Positions 29,658 through 40,011 are shown, counted from the first letter of the stretch. The stretch: DNA of 64,000 bases from Sphingomonadales bacterium 28-55-16 (GCA_002278855.1 NCGG01000003.1:124001-188000); one strand, 5' to 3'. Translations and numbers: made by a program. The notes: generated by a model not told the origin, from the sequence alone.

Positions 29658-30983
29658 TTAAACGTCGACTTGCGCGAACTGCTTTTCAAACTGCCCCCAC
29701 AACTGACGACTGAGCGATACGTCGACAGACAGCGATTCTCCGTTGAGCACCTGATGCGTTACCGTGCCGCGTCCATGCAGCCACGCCAATGCGGCACCAT
29801 CGTCCGCGCGCAGCTGCACGGTACGTAGGTCGTTGCCCTTGGCAATCAGCGCCGACACATGCGCCTTGAACGCCGCAACACCCTCTCCTGTTTCGGCTGA
29901 AATCATGAGAATGTTGTCGTCGCGCGCTGACATCCCGGACAATTCGTCACGCCGATCGCTGCCCAAAAGGTCCATTTTATTCCATAATTCAACCATATGC
30001 GGCTGATTACCCACATCTGCATCGTCGAGAACACCAAGATCGCGCAGTATTTGAAGCACATCTTCTCGCTGGGCATCGGTTTCGGCGTGCGAAATATCGC
30101 GGACATGGACCACGATATCGGCCGATATCACTTCTTCCAACGTCGCACGAAAGGCAGCGATTAATTGGGTTGGTAGATCCGAGACAAAACCAACAGTGTC
30201 AGACAAAATCGCCTTTTCAATCCCTGGAAGTGTGATTTGGCGCATGGTGGGATCCAACGTCGCAAACAACATATCTTCGGCCAATACGGTTGCGCGGGTC
30301 AGTTTGTTAAACAAGGTTGATTTACCGGCATTGGTGTATCCAACCAAGGCAATGATGGGCCAAGGGGCGCGTTTACGACGTGCACGATGCAAGGAGCGCG
30401 TTCTTTTTACCTCTTCTAACTCGCGCCGCAGCCGCGCCATGCGGTCGCGGATCATCCGTCGGTCGGCCTCAATCTGCGTTTCCCCAGGACCACCAAGAAA
30501 ACCAAAACCGCCACGCTGACGTTCCAAGTGAGTCCAACTGCGCACCAAGCGCCCCGCTTGATAGTCAAGATGCGCCAATTCGACCTGCAACCGCCCTTCG
30601 GCAGTGGCGGCGCGCTCGCCGAAAATCTCAAGGATCAAACCTGTCCGGTCGATGGTCTTCAAACCGGTGCGCTCTTCGAGGTTGCGCTGCTGAATTGCGG
30701 TTAAGGATGCGTCAACGATCAGAAGGTCGGCCTCCAAATCGCGCCCCATTTCGGCGATCTCTTCCACCTGCCCACCACCAAGCAACGTTACCGCGCGCGG
30801 CGAACGCACCCGATAATGCTTTTTGCGGACAACATTCAAACCGATAGCAAGCGCAAGTCCCTCCGCCTCGGCAAGTCGCGACTCCGGGCCGACAGACGCT
30901 CTTGCGGGCAGTTCCGGGTAAACGACTAAAGCACGCGCGCCACGCGCAAACTCGTCCGTTTCACTGCGTTCAAAGCCGCTCAA
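29658..30983 (-). CDS. hflX: GTPase HflX (ribosome-associated)
   Basis: GTP-binding protein that splits stalled or heat-damaged ribosomes. The 441 residues hold the N-terminal nucleotide-binding-like domain, the glycine-rich linker [19 protein letters not shown], a long helical hairpin and a G domain with Walker [13 protein letters not shown], switch [12 protein letters not shown] and NKMD. The start is TTG at 30983, overlapping the hfq stop (TTGA), so translation is probably coupled. The order hfq-hflX is classic. Confidence 0.94.
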   Translation of the reverse strand: MSGFERSETDEFARGARALVVYPELPARASVGPESRLAEAEGLALAIGLNVVRKKHYRVRSPRAVTLLGGGQVEEIAEMGRDLEADLLIVDASLTAIQQRNLEERTGLKTIDRTGLILEIFGERAATAEGRLQVELAHLDYQAGRLVRSWTHLERQRGGFGFLGGPGETQIEADRRMIRDRMARLRRELEEVKRTRSLHRARRKRAPWPIIALVGYTNAGKSTLFNKLTRATVLAEDMLFATLDPTMRQITLPGIEKAILSDTVGFVSDLPTQLIAAFRATLEEVISADIVVHVRDISHAETDAQREDVLQILRDLGVLDDADVGNQPHMVELWNKMDLLGSDRRDELSGMSARDDNILMISAETGEGVAAFKAHVSALIAKGNDLRTVQLRADDGAALAWLHGRGTVTHQVLNGESLSVDVSLSRQLWGQFEKQFAQVDV

Positions 30984-31477
30984 ATATCGCTCTCATCGAC
31001 GCCTTGATTATATTCAGCAAGGTTGACCGGTTGTGCGGGTTGAATGGTGGATATGGCATGCTTGTAAACAAGCTGCGTCGTGCCGTCCCGTTCTAGCATC
31101 ACGGAAAACAGATCATAAGCTGCAATGACACCCTGTAGCATAACGCCATTGACCAAAAACGTCGTGACCGGTTCATTCTTGTCACACATCGCGTGTAAAA
31201 ACACATCTTGCAATATGCCAGGTCGGTGACCGCTGCGCGACATCATTTCGTCAAATAGAGCTCTATCGGGGGACGAAGACGGCATGATTGTCGAAATGGA
31301 ATGTTTATAAACAAGCTGCGACATGCCATCACGGCGCAAAAGCACCGAGAAGTTATCAAACCACGTTACAACACCTTGAAGTTTTACACCTTTTACCAAA
31401 AACATGGTCACCGGCGTCTTCGTTTTTCTGAGGGAGTTCAGAAAGAGATCTTGAAGTCCGTTATTTTTTTCAGTCAT
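30980..31477 (-). CDS. hfq: Hfq with two tandem Sm-like domains
   Basis: RNA chaperone for sRNA-mRNA pairing, here as a 165-residue fusion of two complete Hfq domains (residues 8-66 and 89-147) joined by a 22-residue linker. Both have the Sm1 start (LQDLFL, LQDVFL), a KLQG/MLQG strand, and the proximal-face YKH (57-59, 138-140) followed by ISTIMP/ISTIQP. The rim basic patch differs: domain 1 keeps Arg17, Lys18 and Lys20, while domain 2 reads CDKNE. An acidic tail (DESDI) ends the chain. Three chains could make a pseudo-hexameric ring. It lies between ntrX and hflX in the conserved block. Confidence 0.96.
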   Translation of the reverse strand: MTEKNNGLQDLFLNSLRKTKTPVTMFLVKGVKLQGVVTWFDNFSVLLRRDGMSQLVYKHSISTIMPSSSPDRALFDEMMSRSGHRPGILQDVFLHAMCDKNEPVTTFLVNGVMLQGVIAAYDLFSVMLERDGTTQLVYKHAISTIQPAQPVNLAEYNQGVDESDI

Positions 31478-31592
31478 TATTCGTGTCCGATTATATTTAT
31501 TGTTAAGCTTTATCGAACTGAGCGTTCATCAAACGGTTGGTTAACAAAGCGTTTTTGGCAATACACGAGTGACACCCAATTCGCAATTCAGC

Positions 31593-32993
31593 TCAAACGT
31601 CTTCCTCACCGTTTACATCTAATCCGTTTTTCCGGACCGATATTCCAAGCAGCTTGAGCTTTCGGTGCAACGCTGAACGTTCCATACCTACAAATGCCGC
31701 CGTTTTCGATATATTGCCCGAGAAACGCTTAATTTGAACCCGAAGATATTCCCGCTCAAAAGCCTCGCGTGCTTCCCGTAATGGCGCCCCCATCAATGAT
31801 GTTACATTGTGCTCCGCGCCTTCGTAGCTGTTAAGGATTTCCGACGGCAGCATGTCGGCTTCAATCGTCGCTATGCCGTCCGCCGGGGCCAATATAATCG
31901 TACGTTCAATAATGTTGCGCAACTGGCGAACATTGCCTGGCCATTCGCACGCTTGTAGCGCAGCCAAGGCGTCATCGGAAAAATTGGGCGGCGAAATGCG
32001 ATGCTCAGATGCAAATCGGGCGGCATAATGATGGACCAAATCTGGTATATCTTCCCGGCGCCCCGACAATGGCGGTATTTCGACCGGCACGACGTTTAGC
32101 CGATAAAAAAGATCCTCGCGAAACCGGCCTTCGGAAATTTCAACAGCGAGGTCGCGCGCGGTTGCAGATACGAAGCGGACGTCTACCCTGATTTGTCGAT
32201 CGCCACCGACACGCACAAAGCTTTGGTCCGTTAATACGCGCAAGATTTTCCCCTGCGTCGTACGCGGCATATCCGCTACTTCGTCGAGAAATAACGTGCC
32301 ACCATGTGCCTTTTCGAGCATGCCAGCCTGAACGAGATGCCCATCCTGTTCAATGCCAAACAACTCTTCGTCAAACCGTTCCGGTGAGAGACGCGCTGCG
32401 CTAACCGATACAAAGGCAGAACCCGCCCTCGGGCTCCAACTGTGCAGCAAGCGCGCCGCAACCTCTTTGCCGACGCCTGCGGGACCTGTAATGAGCATCC
32501 GGCTACCGGTACCAGCAACCTTTTTCAATGTCGCACGCACGGCGTTTATTGAAGCCGAAGACCCGGTCAACTCTTCCGAATGCCCTACCCGCGCCTTCAG
32601 CGCCGCGTTTTCTGCGCGCAGCCGCTCGGTTTCCGTTGCCTTCGATACGAGGTGCAGCAACTTGCTGGCTTCAAAGGGCTTTTCAATGAAGTCGACGGCA
32701 CCCTGACTAATGGCCGCAACAGCGGTATCGATATTTCCATGGCCTGAGAACACAATGACCGGGATCTGCGGATCGCGCATTTTGATCGCGCGCAAAAGTT
32801 CAATGCCGTCCATTGATGACCCGCGCAGCCACACGTCCAAAAGTATCAATGACGGTAAACGCTCATCGAGTGCAGCCAGAGCATCCTCAGCCGAGGCTGC
32901 AGTTCTCGTGCCATAACCTTCGTCTTCGAGAACGCCCGAAACAAGATCTCTGATGTCTTGCTCGTCGTCTACAATCAGTATGTCGAGTGCCAT
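31593..32993 (-). CDS. ntrX: Nitrogen assimilation response regulator NtrX
   Basis: Response regulator paired with NtrY. Its 466 residues comprise a receiver domain with phospho-acceptor Asp53 (LLDVWLRG), an AAA+ domain with Walker A GPAGVGKE (170-177) and FLDEVADMP, and a C-terminal Fis-type helix-turn-helix (ISKTAAFVGMERSALHRKLK). The sigma-54 contact loop GAFTGA is absent (EQDGHLVQAG at about 215-224), as known for other alphaproteobacterial NtrX, so it probably does not remodel sigma-54. It starts 2 bases after ntrY. Confidence 0.94.
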   Translation of the reverse strand: MALDILIVDDEQDIRDLVSGVLEDEGYGTRTAASAEDALAALDERLPSLILLDVWLRGSSMDGIELLRAIKMRDPQIPVIVFSGHGNIDTAVAAISQGAVDFIEKPFEASKLLHLVSKATETERLRAENAALKARVGHSEELTGSSASINAVRATLKKVAGTGSRMLITGPAGVGKEVAARLLHSWSPRAGSAFVSVSAARLSPERFDEELFGIEQDGHLVQAGMLEKAHGGTLFLDEVADMPRTTQGKILRVLTDQSFVRVGGDRQIRVDVRFVSATARDLAVEISEGRFREDLFYRLNVVPVEIPPLSGRREDIPDLVHHYAARFASEHRISPPNFSDDALAALQACEWPGNVRQLRNIIERTIILAPADGIATIEADMLPSEILNSYEGAEHNVTSLMGAPLREAREAFEREYLRVQIKRFSGNISKTAAFVGMERSALHRKLKLLGISVRKNGLDVNGEEDV

Positions 32994-32995
32994 AA

Positions 32996-35257
32996 CTAAC
33001 TCATAACCTCATCTGAATTGGATGGAGGCAAGGAAGATTTAACTTTCCCCACCTTGGATGCAACGACTTCTGGGTAAAATTTCAGTATCACAACTGCCCC
33101 TGCCGGGATGTTGTCCGAAAGCGAAATTTCACCGAAATGCTCTTCGATAATCTTCTTCACGATGGCAAGGCCAAGTCCCGAACCGGTCGCGCGATTGGTG
33201 ATATAAGGTTCCATTATTCTTTGCCTGTCGGACGGCAGACCAATCCCATTGTCCGCAATGCGAACGATTAACACCTTGTCGTCAACCGAGAGATCAACGG
33301 CTATCGCGCCCTCAAATTCATCCGTCCGCCGCTTTTCTTCGATGGACTCAACAGCGTTTTTAAGAATATTTGTCACCGCCTGGCCCAACTGCCGCCGGTC
33401 CGATATCAGCGCCGGTATTTTCCCATTCTGCCGATAGCTAAACGCAATATCGGGGTGCGCCACTTCAAACAAGAACACCGCTTGTCCAACGATGTCATGC
33501 ACATTCTCTGCACGAAACAAGGGCTTAGGCATACGCGCGAAAGACGAAAACTCATCAACAATGTTTCGCAAATCGCCAACCTGCCGCACAATTGTGCTGG
33601 TCAGCTGCTCGAATATCGCTTGGTCTTGTGGGATGTGCTTACCGAATCTGCGCTGCAATCGCTCCGCCGCCAATTGTATCGGTGTCAGTGGGTTTTTGAT
33701 TTCATGCGCAATACGGCGGGCAACGTCTGACCACGCCGCACGGCGCTGATCCGCTAATTGCTGGCTGATATCCTCGAACGTCACCACACTACCCTGCTCG
33801 CGCGGGGAAACGGTAACCGCGACGGTCAGTGGCTCAGGTCCGTCGCCCAATTGCACAACGCCCCGCGCGCTTTCACTGGCTAACGCGGCGAGCGCCGGCG
33901 CAACCACGGCAAATGGCTGCCCAACGATAGTCGCCGATGCGTTCTTCAACAGCTTTTCCGCCGTCGAGTTGGCCAATTGCACAACACCGTCGCCGTCGAC
34001 GGATACAACCCCAGCAGAGACGGATTCCAGAACAGCCTCGATAAACAACCGCCGTTCACCCAATTGATGGTTGGTTGCCAGCAATGCTCCGGTTTGGAGC
34101 TCTAACCGTTCGGTCATGCGGTTGAATGATTGCGACAAGAATCCCACCTCATCGTCGCGGAACATGTCAATGCTGACCCGCGCCGACAAATCACCGTCCG
34201 CAATCTGCTGCGCCGCATCGACAAGGTTGTTTACAGGCCGCACCAAACGGTCGGCCACGCGTAATGCGATCCACAACGTAATACCAATGATCATCAACGA
34301 CACAAAATACAGGGCGAGGTTGAACTGGATTTGAAGCGCCCGCGACCGCGCAACCATCTTGTCATAATCTTCCAACACGGATTGCGCGCGGGCACCTAAA
34401 GCAAATGACGGGACCGTTTCCGCGCGCCTAACATATAAATAGGTTCTGGGGCGATCATATAGCACCACGACTGCGTCGATGTTGTTTGGACTAACGGTTA
34501 CGACAAAATTTTCGCCTGACTTAAGCTTACGCAACGCTTCTGCGCTGATCCAATTGCCCCGCGGTTTTTCAGCCAATACGGCCTCTGTATTCTGCTGCCC
34601 ATCTGGTCCAATAGTCACAATCGCGGATTCACTTAATTTGCGATTTAGAACCTGCTGTGGATACGCAATTTCGAGGAATTCAGAACTGTCTATTTTCACT
34701 TGCGACAGAATGTAGCGGATATCGCCCGCCATAGTGACCGTCTCTGCGCCAACATCCCGCACTTTCTCGTCATAATAGCCTTTCGCAAGCTCACCTGCAT
34801 TTTGCAGCATGCCCCGCGCAGAACCGGAAAACCAGAACTGAACACCACTTTGAAAAAGCAGCGATGCAAAAATAACCAGCAGAACAGTAGGCACAGCGGT
34901 AATTGCAGAAAATATGGCAACAAGCCGGACATGCAGCAATTGCTTGCTCCCGATATTGCTATTTTCCGCCCGCTTGAGCGCAACACGCCGCCCGAAAAGC
35001 ACCAAAAGCAATGTCGCTGGCAGTAAGTTGCCGACCAACATCGTTGCGGATGCAGCGGGCCCAAGCGGCTCAGGCGCTTGGCCCTGCCCCATCAAAAATG
35101 CGGCGGTGACGACGCCTGCGACAACAAGCATCACTGCGCTTGCGATTTCCAGGAATTTTATCGACTGGCTATTCCCCAACAGGTCAGCGAGCCATTCAAA
35201 AAGGCGACGTACCACGGAAGGTGCTGATGTGTCCTTCGCTAATCCGATTGTTGCCAT
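32996..35257 (-). CDS. ntrY: Nitrogen regulation sensor histidine kinase NtrY
   Basis: Membrane sensor kinase of 753 residues. N-terminal membrane helices come first (several in the first ~110 residues, another near 320-340), followed by a HAMP linker (RLVRPVNNLVDAAQQIADGD), a PAS-like domain, HisKA with the phosphorylated His in RRIAHEIKNPLTP (about residue 519), and HATPase with GIGLPSDRQ and GSGLGLAIVKKI. Its partner is NtrX immediately downstream. The system is linked in relatives to nitrogen metabolism, redox or envelope control. Confidence 0.95.
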   Translation of the reverse strand: MATIGLAKDTSAPSVVRRLFEWLADLLGNSQSIKFLEIASAVMLVVAGVVTAAFLMGQGQAPEPLGPAASATMLVGNLLPATLLLVLFGRRVALKRAENSNIGSKQLLHVRLVAIFSAITAVPTVLLVIFASLLFQSGVQFWFSGSARGMLQNAGELAKGYYDEKVRDVGAETVTMAGDIRYILSQVKIDSSEFLEIAYPQQVLNRKLSESAIVTIGPDGQQNTEAVLAEKPRGNWISAEALRKLKSGENFVVTVSPNNIDAVVVLYDRPRTYLYVRRAETVPSFALGARAQSVLEDYDKMVARSRALQIQFNLALYFVSLMIIGITLWIALRVADRLVRPVNNLVDAAQQIADGDLSARVSIDMFRDDEVGFLSQSFNRMTERLELQTGALLATNHQLGERRLFIEAVLESVSAGVVSVDGDGVVQLANSTAEKLLKNASATIVGQPFAVVAPALAALASESARGVVQLGDGPEPLTVAVTVSPREQGSVVTFEDISQQLADQRRAAWSDVARRIAHEIKNPLTPIQLAAERLQRRFGKHIPQDQAIFEQLTSTIVRQVGDLRNIVDEFSSFARMPKPLFRAENVHDIVGQAVFLFEVAHPDIAFSYRQNGKIPALISDRRQLGQAVTNILKNAVESIEEKRRTDEFEGAIAVDLSVDDKVLIVRIADNGIGLPSDRQRIMEPYITNRATGSGLGLAIVKKIIEEHFGEISLSDNIPAGAVVILKFYPEVVASKVGKVKSSLPPSNSDEVMS

Positions 35258-35339
35258 AAAGACACTGTGGCATTCATTGCGTTACCTGAAAAGCACAAAA
35301 TCATGGCTATAATAGCACGCAACCTATTAGGCGCACGCC

Positions 35340-36698
35340 CTAACGCCCACCTGAGGGGCCAATTCCATAATCGGTGAGCTTTTTACGGAGCGTATTGCGG
35401 TTGATGCCGAGCAAGGCAGCCGCTTTCAGTTGATTACCTTTGACTTGCCGCATCACATGCTGAAGCAGTGGGATTTCAAACTGCGCCAACGCACGCGGAT
35501 ATAATTTCTCACGCAATGAGCGTGGTTCGGCATCCTGCGCAGGTTCAATAAACTGCAAGATAGTGGCGTCAGTAATGACATCTTCACGGCATAACAAAGC
35601 GAGACGATAAATAAGGTTTTTCAGCTCACGAATATTCCCGCGCCACGGCATCGCCATCAAATGGCTGACGGCATTGTCATCTATCTTCCGAACGGGCAGC
35701 CCATCCTTCGCCGCCATCATAAGGAAATGTTGCGCGAGCAACCCAATGTCTTCGGTACGTTCGCGCAAAGGCGGCATCTCGATTGGAACAACATTCAATC
35801 GGTAAAACAAATCTTCGCGAAAGCCGCCTTTTTCGATCAAGGCAGGCAGGTTCTGATTGGTCGCAGCAACAATACGCACATCCAGGCGTATGCTCGCCTT
35901 TCCGCCAATACGGCTAATAACACCGCTTTGTAACGCGCGCAGCAGACGGGTTTGCGCATGCATGGGCATGTCGCCGATTTCGTCAAGGAACAGGGTCCCG
36001 CCTTGCGCCTGTTCAAATCGGCCAATCGATTGCCCCACTGCACCCGTAAACGCGCCTTTTTCGTGGCCAAAAAGTTCAGCTTCAATCAACTCGCTCGGGA
36101 TGGCCGCCATGTTCACGGCAACGAATGGACCCGTCTTGCGATGGCCAAGATTGTGAATGGCTTCAGCCACCAATTCCTTGCCCGTGCCGCTTTCACCGGA
36201 AATCAGAACAGACAGGTCGTTACGCAGCAGCCGTGCGACCATGCGATAAACATCCTGCATGGCTGCACTTCGACCAATCATCGGCAGATTGGCCTCGGTA
36301 AGCGATTCAAATGGACCTTCCGCGGTTGAGCGCCGTTTTTCGATCCCCTGCTTTACTGCGAGAACGAGCTCGTTCAGGTCAAAGGGCTTAGGGAAATATT
36401 CAAAGGCATCTATCTCGCTGGCACGCACTGCCGTCTCAAGCGTGTTCTGCGCGGACATGATGATGACGGGCATGTCCGGCGATGTGTCCATCGCATCTTT
36501 CAATGTCGTTAAACCATCGCTGTCCTTCAACATGACGTCAGTCAACATTAGGTCGAAATGCCCGCTGGCCAGAACGGCATCGCGCGCTGCCACCGAATCA
36601 CATAATTGCGTTTCGATATTCTCCGCTTGCAGTGCCGCGCTCACCACCAGGCCAATCGACGCGTCATCTTCTACAATGAGAACCCGTGGCGGCTTCAT
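35340..36698 (-). CDS. ntrC: Nitrogen regulator I, NtrC (sigma-54 activator)
   Basis: Enhancer-binding activator of nitrogen-limitation genes. Its 452 residues carry a receiver domain with Asp54 (MLTDVML), an AAA+ domain with Walker A GESGTGKE (167-174), intact GAFTGA (214-219) and TLFLDEIGDMP. The C-terminal Fis-type HTH is LKAAALLGINRNTLRKKL. All key residues for sigma-54 activation are present, in contrast to NtrX next door. The start overlaps the ntrB stop (ATGA). Confidence 0.96.
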   Translation of the reverse strand: MKPPRVLIVEDDASIGLVVSAALQAENIETQLCDSVAARDAVLASGHFDLMLTDVMLKDSDGLTTLKDAMDTSPDMPVIIMSAQNTLETAVRASEIDAFEYFPKPFDLNELVLAVKQGIEKRRSTAEGPFESLTEANLPMIGRSAAMQDVYRMVARLLRNDLSVLISGESGTGKELVAEAIHNLGHRKTGPFVAVNMAAIPSELIEAELFGHEKGAFTGAVGQSIGRFEQAQGGTLFLDEIGDMPMHAQTRLLRALQSGVISRIGGKASIRLDVRIVAATNQNLPALIEKGGFREDLFYRLNVVPIEMPPLRERTEDIGLLAQHFLMMAAKDGLPVRKIDDNAVSHLMAMPWRGNIRELKNLIYRLALLCREDVITDATILQFIEPAQDAEPRSLREKLYPRALAQFEIPLLQHVMRQVKGNQLKAAALLGINRNTLRKKLTDYGIGPSGGR

Positions 36699-37786
36699 GC
36701 GTTCAATTTCCCTGATGCAACCGGCAGCAGTAGCCGGAAAGTTGTTTGCCCCTGCGCAGCGTCGCGTTCAAACAGCACCCGGCTGTGCATCTGCTGTACC
36801 AGCTTGCGCACAATCGCAAGGCCAAGCCCCTGCCCGTCGCGCTTCGTGCTGACAAAGGGCGAAAATAGCTCGTCAACAATATGATCAGGGACCCCAGGAC
36901 CATTGTCCGAAATAGCGATTTCGACCGGAAGCTTAATCGAGCGCCGGTCGACATCTGCGTCCCGTAAAGCACCGCTCATGACATAACGGGTGGATATCCC
37001 GATGACACCGTCCAAACGCCCCTGCAGCGCGTCTGTCGCGTTCTGCAGCAGGTTAATAAGCACCTGAACCATCCCATCGGCATCAATCAGAACATCTGGT
37101 AAGGACGGATCATAATTGATTGAAATTTCAGGCATTGCACGGTTTGCTGCACGCAATGAACGAATTGCGCGTTCGATCAACAGATGGATGTTCGCAGGTG
37201 CAAGTTCCGCAGGCTCAGAACGGCCAAGCTTTTGCATCTGGTCAAGCAATCGCGCAATACGGTCGACTTCGTTGACGATCAAATCTGTCAAAGCAACATG
37301 ATTTTTATCAACTTGCCGCGCAAGCAATTGGGCAGCGCCCTTGATACCAGCCAAAGGGTTTTTGATTTCATGGCCCAATATCGCTGGCGCACCCATGGCT
37401 TGCTGTTGCCCACTGTCGCGCTGGTCACCAATATGCTCACGGCCGCCATTGCGAGGCGATATGATGGCAATTCTCCAGTCGGCGTCCTTGGACACAGACG
37501 ATAGGCTTATATCGACTGTAATGAGCCCGTGTGGGGTTTTGAGCTCCATATCTTGCGCGGAGATATCGCTGTCCGATGACAGCAGGGCTGCATTCATCCT
37601 TTCGCTCTCAAAAATCAGGGTTTCGTCAACCCTCTGCCCCTCAAGCCGCCTTTTGCTCCGCCCAAAAAACGCTTCACTGGCGTCATTGGCGAAATCGATG
37701 CGGTGATCGGGGGAAATCAGCAGCACTGGGACGGATATACTCGCGAGCATCTGACCATAATCGGGGCGATGCATGGCTTCAGACAT
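36695..37786 (-). CDS. ntrB: Nitrogen regulator II, sensor kinase/phosphatase NtrB
   Basis: Cytoplasmic kinase/phosphatase of NtrC, normally controlled by PII. Its 363 residues comprise a PAS domain (about 15-110), HisKA with His139 in ILGHEIKNPLAGIKGAAQLL, and HATPase with DNGPGVPDHI and GQGLGLAIVRKLVQ. No membrane segment is seen. It starts 3 bases after dusB, so dusB-ntrB-ntrC form one unit. Confidence 0.95.
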   Translation of the reverse strand: MSEAMHRPDYGQMLASISVPVLLISPDHRIDFANDASEAFFGRSKRRLEGQRVDETLIFESERMNAALLSSDSDISAQDMELKTPHGLITVDISLSSVSKDADWRIAIISPRNGGREHIGDQRDSGQQQAMGAPAILGHEIKNPLAGIKGAAQLLARQVDKNHVALTDLIVNEVDRIARLLDQMQKLGRSEPAELAPANIHLLIERAIRSLRAANRAMPEISINYDPSLPDVLIDADGMVQVLINLLQNATDALQGRLDGVIGISTRYVMSGALRDADVDRRSIKLPVEIAISDNGPGVPDHIVDELFSPFVSTKRDGQGLGLAIVRKLVQQMHSRVLFERDAAQGQTTFRLLLPVASGKLNA

Positions 37787-37789
37787 AAT

Positions 37790-38785
37790 TTAAGCAGCCG
37801 TTCTTGAAAGAAAAGGCGCATAAAAGCGTGTCAGCTCGTCGATAACGACGTCGGGATCATCAATCCGGTTCATATAATTCCTGAACTCGGCCGAACCGTT
37901 CAGGCCTTTTGTATACCAGCCAATATGCTTGCGGGCGATGCGCACCCCGACATCACTGCCATAATGGTCCAGCATTGCGCGATAATGGTTTATTATCAGG
38001 TGAAACTGGGTATCGATATCCGGATCATCGATGGTTTGCCCTGTGCGGAACCAATGCATCATTTGCCCCAATAGCCATGGCTTACCATAGGCCCCTCGAC
38101 CAACCATGACGCCATCCGCGCCACTTTGCGTCAAAGCCGTCTGCGCATCAGCAATCGTGCAAATGTCTCCATTCACGATGACCGGCAACGACACCGCGTC
38201 CTTAACCCTGCGGATAAAGGCCCAGTCCGCCGAACCTTTATACATTTGATTGCGCGTACGGCCATGCACAGTGATCATCTTTGCACCCAAATCTTCAGCG
38301 ATCCGGGCCAGTTCTGGCGCATTCAAGGTCCCATGGTCCCAACCCATGCGCATTTTGACGGTGACGGGCACCGACACGGCTTTCACCGTTGCTTCGATCA
38401 GGCTTGCCGCCAGAGGCAAGTCCCGCATCAAAGCTGAGCCAGCATCGCCATTCACAACTTTTTTAACGGGGCACCCCATGTTGATATCAATGATCGCCGC
38501 GCCACGATCTTCGTTCAGCTTTGCCGCTTCTCCCATTTCATAGGGTGTGCAACCGGCAAGCTGCATAGATACCGGCTCTTCAATCGCGTCCCATTCACAT
38601 TTTTGAATGCTTTGCCGCGTTTCACGGATCATAGCTTGGCTGGCAATCATTTCGGTCACGTTCAAGCCCGAACCAAATTGACGCACGATCTTGCGAAACG
38701 GCATATCGGTGACGCCCGTCATCGGCGCCAAAATGACGGGGCAATCGATTTGGATATTGCCGATTTGAATAGGTTTAAGTTGCAT
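37790..38785 (-). CDS. dusB: tRNA-dihydrouridine synthase DusB
   Basis: FMN enzyme reducing uridines in the tRNA D-loop. The 331 residues form an FMN barrel ([16 protein letters not shown]) with the catalytic Cys in [20 protein letters not shown], and [21 protein letters not shown] and [16 protein letters not shown] at 38785 is preferred to an in-frame TTG six bases earlier. It is divergent from ispDF, with a palindrome between the two. It leads the nitrogen-regulation operon as in many proteobacteria. Confidence 0.95.
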   Translation of the reverse strand: MQLKPIQIGNIQIDCPVILAPMTGVTDMPFRKIVRQFGSGLNVTEMIASQAMIRETRQSIQKCEWDAIEEPVSMQLAGCTPYEMGEAAKLNEDRGAAIIDINMGCPVKKVVNGDAGSALMRDLPLAASLIEATVKAVSVPVTVKMRMGWDHGTLNAPELARIAEDLGAKMITVHGRTRNQMYKGSADWAFIRRVKDAVSLPVIVNGDICTIADAQTALTQSGADGVMVGRGAYGKPWLLGQMMHWFRTGQTIDDPDIDTQFHLIINHYRAMLDHYGSDVGVRIARKHIGWYTKGLNGSAEFRNYMNRIDDPDVVIDELTRFYAPFLSRTAA

Positions 38786-38794
38786 CTTCAAATA

Positions 38795-38813
38795 CTGCCT
38801 AAAATTTAGGCAG
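38795..38813. promoter_or_regulatory. 19-bp palindrome between dusB and ispDF
   Basis: CTGCCTAAA and TTTAGGCAG are exact inverse complements around a single A. It lies 9 bases upstream of the dusB start and 54 upstream of ispDF. The symmetry and position suit a dimeric repressor operator, or an mRNA hairpin masking the dusB start. No regulator is identifiable from sequence. Confidence 0.5.
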
Positions 38814-38867
38814 GCCGATACCCGCTTTCAGCTTGGCGGGCAAGTCCGCTGTCGCTAGAGCGCGCAA

Positions 38868-40010
38868 ATGGCAACTCGTCCAAACACTGTCGCTTTGATC
38901 GTCGCCGCCGGCTCAGGCAGCCGTGCTGGCGGTGCGCAGCCAAAGCAATACAAGCCCGTGCGCGGCACGCCGATGCTTCGGCATAGCTATCGCGCATTGG
39001 CAGAGCATGACGCCATTGGACAAATTTACGTCGCCATAGGCGCCGGACAAGAAGACCAAGCGGCTGCGGCGCTTAAAGGTTTGAATGCCCCAATATTTGT
39101 TCAGGGTGGCTCGACGCGGCGCGAAAGCGTGCATCATGGACTTCAAGCGATAGCCGCAAATGGTGGCGCGGAGCGGGTTCTGATCCACGACGCGGCGCGG
39201 CCATTTCTCCCCGCCCAGGTGATTGATGATCTGCTTGCCGCGCTCTCACTCGCACCGGGCGCGGTCCCTGCCCTGCCCGTTGTCGATAGCCTTTCGCGGG
39301 GGGATGGTGTGCTATCGGACATTGTTGCACGCGAAAATCTTTGGCGCATTCAAACACCGCAGGCTTTTGCCTTTCCCGATATTTATGCCGCGCATCAGTC
39401 TTGGACCGGCGCAGAACCGAGCGACGATGCGCGGATGCTGATGGCGCATGCCGGCGAAGTGCGTATCGTGCCGGGCGCGGAAGCGCTGAACAAATTTACC
39501 TTCTCAAGCGATTTTGCAGGACATGATATGCCTTCATTCCGAAGCGGCAACGGTTTCGATGTGCACCGTTTGGTACCCGATGCCGAACTGTGGTTATGCG
39601 GCGTGCAGATACCACATCATCTCGGCCTTGCAGGACACAGCGACGCCGATGTCGCCATGCACGCACTCACCGACGCCATCTTGGGTGCTATTGCACAAGG
39701 CGATATTGGCGACCATTTCCCGCCAAGCGACCCACAATGGCGCGGGGCGTCTTCGGACCGCTTTCTCGCGCACGCCATGACACTGGCGCGCGAAGGCGGC
39801 TTTGAACTGTCAAACGCGGATGTAACCATCATTTGTGAGCAGCCCAAGGTTGGTCCCTTTCGCGGACAAATGCGCGCACGCTTAGCTGAAATAATGTCTG
39901 TTGACGTGGACCGTATATCGGTAAAGGCAACCACAACCGAAATGCTTGGCTTCACTGGCCGGGGTGAAGGCATTGCTGCCCAAGCCACCGCAACTTTTGA
40001 GAAAATCTAA
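38868..40010 (+). CDS. ispDF: Bifunctional IspD/IspF (MEP pathway)
   Basis: Fusion of 2-C-methyl-D-erythritol 4-phosphate cytidylyltransferase (residues ~1-220: IVAAGSGSRAGGAQPKQY, IHDAARPF, RIQTPQAF) and MECDP synthase (~225-380: GNGFDVHRLVPDA, GHSDADVAMHALTDA, GDIGDHFPPSD), both in isoprenoid precursor synthesis. Zn- and CDP-binding residues of both halves are visible. The fusion is usual in alphaproteobacteria. The gene for a CinA-type protein starts one base after the stop. Confidence 0.96.
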   Translation: MATRPNTVALIVAAGSGSRAGGAQPKQYKPVRGTPMLRHSYRALAEHDAIGQIYVAIGAGQEDQAAAALKGLNAPIFVQGGSTRRESVHHGLQAIAANGGAERVLIHDAARPFLPAQVIDDLLAALSLAPGAVPALPVVDSLSRGDGVLSDIVARENLWRIQTPQAFAFPDIYAAHQSWTGAEPSDDARMLMAHAGEVRIVPGAEALNKFTFSSDFAGHDMPSFRSGNGFDVHRLVPDAELWLCGVQIPHHLGLAGHSDADVAMHALTDAILGAIAQGDIGDHFPPSDPQWRGASSDRFLAHAMTLAREGGFELSNADVTIICEQPKVGPFRGQMRARLAEIMSVDVDRISVKATTTEMLGFTGRGEGIAAQATATFEKI

Positions 40011-40011
40011 A

